The notes below the pieces were generated by a model. It was not told the origin of the DNA. It worked only from the letters and a program-made list of their open reading frames with translations, and searched no databases. A stretch of 40,240 bases of DNA from a virus. Location: the IMG/VR virus record IMGVR_UViG_3300037234_000268, positions 1-40,240 of that record; one strand, written 5' to 3'. Shown here in pieces: positions 37,654-40,240 of the stretch. Position 1 is the stretch's first letter. Each line of letters starts with the position of its first letter. The position numbers and the translations under genes were made by a program.

Positions 37654-38119
37654 CGTTATACTCCTTAAATATATTATCAACCTCTATTGGCGTTGTAGCT
37701 ACGTAATGAGCGTAACCCATATCAACCGCCCATTGTTTAAATATCTTCTGTTTACTCGACAACTTCGATTTAGTTTTAAGCTCTATAAAAAAAGAACGTC
37801 CACATTTAGCGTAACATATACAATCAGGCCACCCAGCTTCCTGTATCTTACTAGTGCCTGTTTTATCTTTATTGAGATGTAGCAATCTAACTCCATATTC
37901 TTTAGCTTTATCATTAGCATACTTTTGTAGATTTTCCTCTACTTCATACACTGGTCTGTAATCCAATACAGTATATATATCGCCTTTCTGGATTGCAATC
38001 GTACCGCCCTTATCATTAAGCAACACCGCCCGATTACCTTTTTTGAGATATACACGCCCTATGAAATCATCGGTTTGTATTAACCATCCGATTTTTAGAG
38101 ACTTAAACGTATCAGACAT
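37643..38119 (-). CDS. VRR-NUC domain nuclease
   Basis: There are 158 residues from ATG 38119, which overlaps the upstream stop as TAATG; a longer start at 38167 is less likely. The C-terminal half carries EAGWPDCICYAKCGRSFFIELKTKSKLSSKQKIF: GWPD (D99), E113-x-K115 and Q124 form the PD-(D/E)xK core of VRR-NUC enzymes, which cleave branched DNA. The N-terminal 60 residues form a small beta domain. Likely works with the recombination genes. Confidence 0.85.
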   Translation of the reverse strand: MSDTFKSLKIGWLIQTDDFIGRVYLKKGNRAVLLNDKGGTIAIQKGDIYTVLDYRPVYEVEENLQKYANDKAKEYGVRLLHLNKDKTGTSKIQEAGWPDCICYAKCGRSFFIELKTKSKLSSKQKIFKQWAVDMGYAHYVATTPIEVDNIFKEYNDEN

Positions 38120-38316
38120 TACTTCAACCGCTTCAATGCTTTCAACTGCATACACACTAGCTGCCATACAGCAGTAGATTTAGATATGTTTACTAAGCTA
38201 TCGTTCTTATATTTTAGTATTGCATCGCTTTCATCATCGCTGAATATAGCGTTGTATTTGTTTTTCCTTGCGTGTGGATTTTTCTCATTCCATTTCATTC
38301 CTTTTTTACCAGCCAT
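38119..38316 (-). CDS. Small basic DNA-binding-like protein (65 residues)
   Basis: Basic N-terminus (AGKKGMKWNEKNPHARKNKY) and a helical segment (FSDDESDAILKYKNDSLVN). AGGAG precedes ATG by 6 nt. It may be a ribbon-helix-helix or HTH-type regulator, but no motif is decisive. Confidence 0.55.
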   Translation of the reverse strand: MAGKKGMKWNEKNPHARKNKYNAIFSDDESDAILKYKNDSLVNISKSTAVWQLVCMQLKALKRLK

Positions 38317-38346
38317 TATTATCTCCTGTTTTTATTCGCTATTGCT

Positions 38347-38676
38347 TCATTGAATAGCTTTGTTATTTCTAATTTTTGAAATTCTTTCACCGCAGTCTTT
38401 ACAAAGTATATTAACGTTTGGAGTGCCATAAACAGCGAAACTACTTGTATGAAATGATCCGCAAATGGGGCAATCTTCGTGATACAATTTAAAACTATTC
38501 AATGCTTTTATAATTTTTATTGTTGATTTGTGGTAGTCGTTTAGTTCTTTAACAATATCACTGTCTGTTATCGCATAACCATCTTTAAGTATAAAGCCGT
38601 AATTTCCTAAACAGTACCGAACTTCCATATACTCATTTTCTCCTAGTATATTTTTTGTAATTTTATCATTTTTCAT
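38347..38676 (-). CDS. Zinc-ribbon protein, possibly frameshifted near its end
   Basis: The protein has 109 residues. SDIVKELNDYHKSTIKIIKAL is a module shared with the gene at 34617-34258, followed by a zinc ribbon (C69/C72, CPIC; C92/C95, CKDC). The frame ends IRNNKAIQ. The next frame over the same bases encodes EITKLFNEAIANKNRR, the tail found in frame in two paralogous genes, so a recent frameshift or sequencing error is likely. AAGGGG ribosome site. Confidence 0.6.
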   Translation of the reverse strand: MKNDKITKNILGENEYMEVRYCLGNYGFILKDGYAITDSDIVKELNDYHKSTIKIIKALNSFKLYHEDCPICGSFHTSSFAVYGTPNVNILCKDCGERISKIRNNKAIQ

Positions 38677-38679
38677 TTA

Positions 38680-38889
38680 CTACCCCTTTATTTTATTGCT
38701 AGGACATATAACATTGGAGCAATAATGCGAATGTATCAAAGCCATATCTTCATTGCATTCGCCACATTTTACAATATCACTATTGTGTTCTAGCCTATAA
38801 TCGCACCCTTCCAAGCATCCACTATCTCCCACATATTTACAAACATCACTCTTTAAACAATCTTTTGGTAACTTTAATTTGGCCATCAT
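38680..38889 (-). CDS. Small Cys-rich protein with eight cysteines
   Basis: The protein has 69 residues with cysteines at 11, 17, 25, 29, 42, 45, 57 and 62, enough for two zinc sites. AAGGAG sits just upstream; the second ATG (38886) has the better spacing (6 nt). ATGA overlap with the upstream gene. Function unknown. Confidence 0.6.
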   Translation of the reverse strand: MMAKLKLPKDCLKSDVCKYVGDSGCLEGCDYRLEHNSDIVKCGECNEDMALIHSHYCSNVICPSNKIKG

Positions 38890-39044
38890 TTTCTCCTTTT
38901 AGATATTGCTTCGTTAAATAGCTTTGTTATTTCTGATTTACCTACATATTTAGGAATATCATCGGAAAACATATCTATTTCTAATTGATACTGAACACGC
39001 CACTTCCTTAATGCTTTTATCATTTTGCTCTTTGATTTAGTCAT
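38886..39044 (-). CDS. Small basic protein (52 residues), paralogue of the gene at 33611-33444
   Basis: From ATG 39044 (GGGA 8 nt upstream) it reads MTKSKSKMIKALRKWR at the start and EITKLFNEAISKRRK at the end, the same two modules as the gene at 33611-33444. An in-frame ATG at 39077 gives 11 extra residues, absent from the paralogue, so 39044 is preferred. Confidence 0.65.
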   Translation of the reverse strand: MTKSKSKMIKALRKWRVQYQLEIDMFSDDIPKYVGKSEITKLFNEAISKRRK

Positions 39045-39159
39045 TATAGTATTCCCGAAGAATGTCATATATTTCATCTATTTTATCTATCGATGTTTTA
39101 TCAGTTCTTAACATAACTTGCTCAATCACTTGTAATATCATTTCTTCTTCACCCATCAT
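39037..39159 (-). CDS. Small acidic helical protein (about 40 residues)
   Basis: MMGEEEMILQVIEQVMLRTD, then KTSIDKIDEIYDILREYYND. GGGGG lies close upstream, and the start overlaps the loader stop as ATGA; the end overlaps the next gene start. Function unknown. Confidence 0.5.
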   Translation of the reverse strand: MMGEEEMILQVIEQVMLRTDKTSIDKIDEIYDILREYYND

Positions 39160-39899
39160 TTCCCCCTTTGGCTTTCAAATTCAAAATTAATTACCTCTGC
39201 TCTATGCTTAACCCTTTCAAAATCAATAAAGTCTGAAATGTGCGGCTCTCCTTTGTCGTTCTCTCTAACTAAATTAAAGTTAGAATTAATAATCAATGTC
39301 TTTTTCTTTGAATAATAGTTATCAGTTACCTTATTCATAAAGTGTAAAAACTCTGGTGTGCCACCGTGTTTGCCAAGTTCCTCAATTATCAATATGTCAA
39401 ATCTGGTATAATAATCCACCAAATCATTTAAGCCCTCATCGGTTTTAAATATCTTACAGTATTCACCCCACATCGTATAGCCATCTGTACTCTTAATACT
39501 AAAGTTATGATTTTCACCAAAGTCTTTAATTATCAGATTCTTAATTAACGTCTTGCCAGTACCTTGCTTACCTCTCATAATAAGCCAGTTACCAAGTTCA
39601 AAGTCTCTATACCAATTAAAACAATCCGTAGCGCACAATTTCTGGTCCGGTATACATCCCTCGAATACGCTCCACTCATAATCACGATAATCATCGTCCA
39701 TAAGATTTTTATAATCTACGGTGCGACTACGATTAATCTCAATGACTTCCTTTTCCTCCAGATGCTTATGTTGACAATCTGGACAAGGTTGGTGTATCTT
39801 GCCGTTGACTTGCATTGCTCTCATTTCGCCACATTCAGTGCAATTGGCAGCGTTTAAGATGTGGGTAACTTTCTTGATCTGTTCCTCAACTAGTGTCAT
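39156..39899 (-). CDS. dnaC-like: DnaC-like helicase loader (AAA+ ATPase)
   Basis: The protein has 247 residues. An N-terminal zinc module (C20/C23, CTEC; C39/C42, CPDC) precedes a AAA+ domain with Walker A GKQGTGKT (110-117) and Walker B DILIIEELG (168-176), then TLIINSNF as sensor I. These features fit the DnaC/IstB family, which places the replicative helicase on DNA. It should act with the initiator at 1699-902. AAGGA precedes ATG by 7 nt. It follows the repeat-protein gene in one transcription unit. Confidence 0.85.
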   Translation of the reverse strand: MTLVEEQIKKVTHILNAANCTECGEMRAMQVNGKIHQPCPDCQHKHLEEKEVIEINRSRTVDYKNLMDDDYRDYEWSVFEGCIPDQKLCATDCFNWYRDFELGNWLIMRGKQGTGKTLIKNLIIKDFGENHNFSIKSTDGYTMWGEYCKIFKTDEGLNDLVDYYTRFDILIIEELGKHGGTPEFLHFMNKVTDNYYSKKKTLIINSNFNLVRENDKGEPHISDFIDFERVKHRAEVINFEFESQRGK

Positions 39900-39913
39900 A
39901 ATGCTATCCTTAA

Positions 39914-40240
39914 TTACAATGAAAGTATAAACTTTTTATTGTCACGCCACCACTTAGCACCGCCATTGTCCATTTTTTCGATTTCTTTATAGGTAAACTT
40001 TTTCCATTTTTGAACAGTATGTAACTGGCAACCGATTTTTATATGCTTATCGCTTACTGTTATTCTGTATTTCATAGAGGAAACAGTTATATATTTTTTA
40101 GTTTTCTCCGCAAATATTTTGGTGACTTTTCCATTTAATGTAAAACTGGAAATATCGCCTTCACTGGAAATATCGCCTTCACTGTAAATATAGCCTTCAC
40201 TGTAAATATAGCCTTCACTGTAAATATAGCCTTCACTGTA
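39914..40240 (-). CDS. Tandem hexapeptide-repeat protein, C-terminal part (gene continues from the left end)
   Basis: There are 108 codons in the window after joining to the frame at 356-1: about five hexapeptides, then FTLNGKVTKIFAEKTKKYI and a C-terminal domain MKYRITVSDKHIKIGCQLHT...KWWRDNKKFILSL. The domain is not recognised, but its regular hydrophobic and Trp pattern looks like a small folded beta/alpha unit. The stop lies 15 nt before the DnaC-like start. Confidence 0.75.
   Translation of the reverse strand, partial: YSEGYIYSEGYIYSEGYIYSEGDISSEGDISSFTLNGKVTKIFAEKTKKYITVSSMKYRITVSDKHIKIGCQLHTVQKWKKFTYKEIEKMDNGGAKWWRDNKKFILSL
40095..40220. repeat. Right copy of the terminal direct repeat
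   Basis: Identical to bases 1-126. After 40220 the right copy continues with another B-type 18-bp unit, while the left copy has an A-type unit at that place, so the two ends differ in repeat order. Confidence 0.9.
40145..40240. repeat. 18-bp minisatellite, right-end copy
   Basis: Units run A A B B B plus six bases. Compared with A A B B A A at the left end, the fifth unit differs. The array reaches the window edge, so its total length is unknown. Confidence 0.9.

Noticed and set aside
38119-38167. N-terminal extension of the VRR-NUC gene (MAASVYAVESIEAVEV)
   Set aside because: It lies inside the upstream small gene; ATG 38119 forms TAATG with that gene's stop.
1-40240. tRNA, rRNA, integrase or CI-like repressor genes
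   Set aside because: I read through the non-coding gaps and gene products and saw no cloverleaf-type sequence, tyrosine or serine recombinase signature, or repressor-type gene on the plus strand. Small HTH-like proteins are present, so absence of a repressor is not proven.

Overview
The window is an almost complete genome of an AT-rich tailed bacteriophage, most likely a siphovirus. It carries small and large terminase, portal, capsid morphogenesis proteins, scaffold, major capsid, connector proteins, tail tube, a tape-measure protein, tail-tip and fibre proteins, a lysis cassette, an annealing-type recombinase with SSB, a replication initiator and a DnaC-like loader. Every gene I accept lies on the minus strand. 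I recognise no integrase, excisionase or CI-like repressor, so a virulent lifestyle is likelier. The host cannot be named. Strong AAGGAG-type ribosome sites, sigma70-type promoters and a heptosyltransferase-like gene fit an AT-rich, probably Gram-negative bacterium (weak inference).

Bases 1-126 are repeated exactly at 40095-40220. One gene runs off the left edge and continues at the right edge, so the molecule is circular or circularly permuted, about 40.1 kb. The two copies stop matching inside an 18-bp tandem repeat, so the true repeat number at the junction is unresolved.

Layout in the direction of transcription (high to low coordinates). (1) 40240-36904, continuing from 356-1: repeat protein, DnaC-like loader, small Cys-rich and helical proteins, VRR-NUC nuclease, HNH-like protein, small membrane protein. 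(2) 36841-32449: about fifteen small accessory genes, many with zinc-knuckle pairs and several sharing short modules. (3) 32402-26524: small terminase, then a sugar and methyl-transfer cassette (GT9-like, GT29-like, three Methyltransf_24-like genes) placed between the terminase genes, then large terminase. (4) 26473-25841: a DNA methyltransferase with its own promoter. (5) 25755-21460: portal and head morphogenesis plus a DUF115-like enzyme. (6) 21360-7092: scaffold, capsid, connectors, tail, fibres, lysis. (7) 6999-4340: annealing recombinase, coiled-coil partner, SSB and two unknowns. (8) 4339-3929: the largest non-coding gap, with four phased GTTAA repeats, a long hairpin and a promoter; a candidate origin or control region. 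(9) 3928-381: exonuclease, nucleotide-modification-associated protein, HNH endonuclease, replication initiator, methyltransferase.

Nine promoter-like sequences, all with exactly 17-bp spacers, stand at the block boundaries or within block 9 and together cover the whole circle. Five share TYTC just before the -35 box. Two that drive head genes instead share a TGTCAA-N6-TTGACA palindrome over the -35 box. I found no convincing intrinsic terminator. The most unusual regulatory features are a 5' leader predicted to hide the ribosome site of the HNH gene, an A9 run in the gene before the tape measure after which two frames stay open, and a promoter placed to give a leaderless mRNA.
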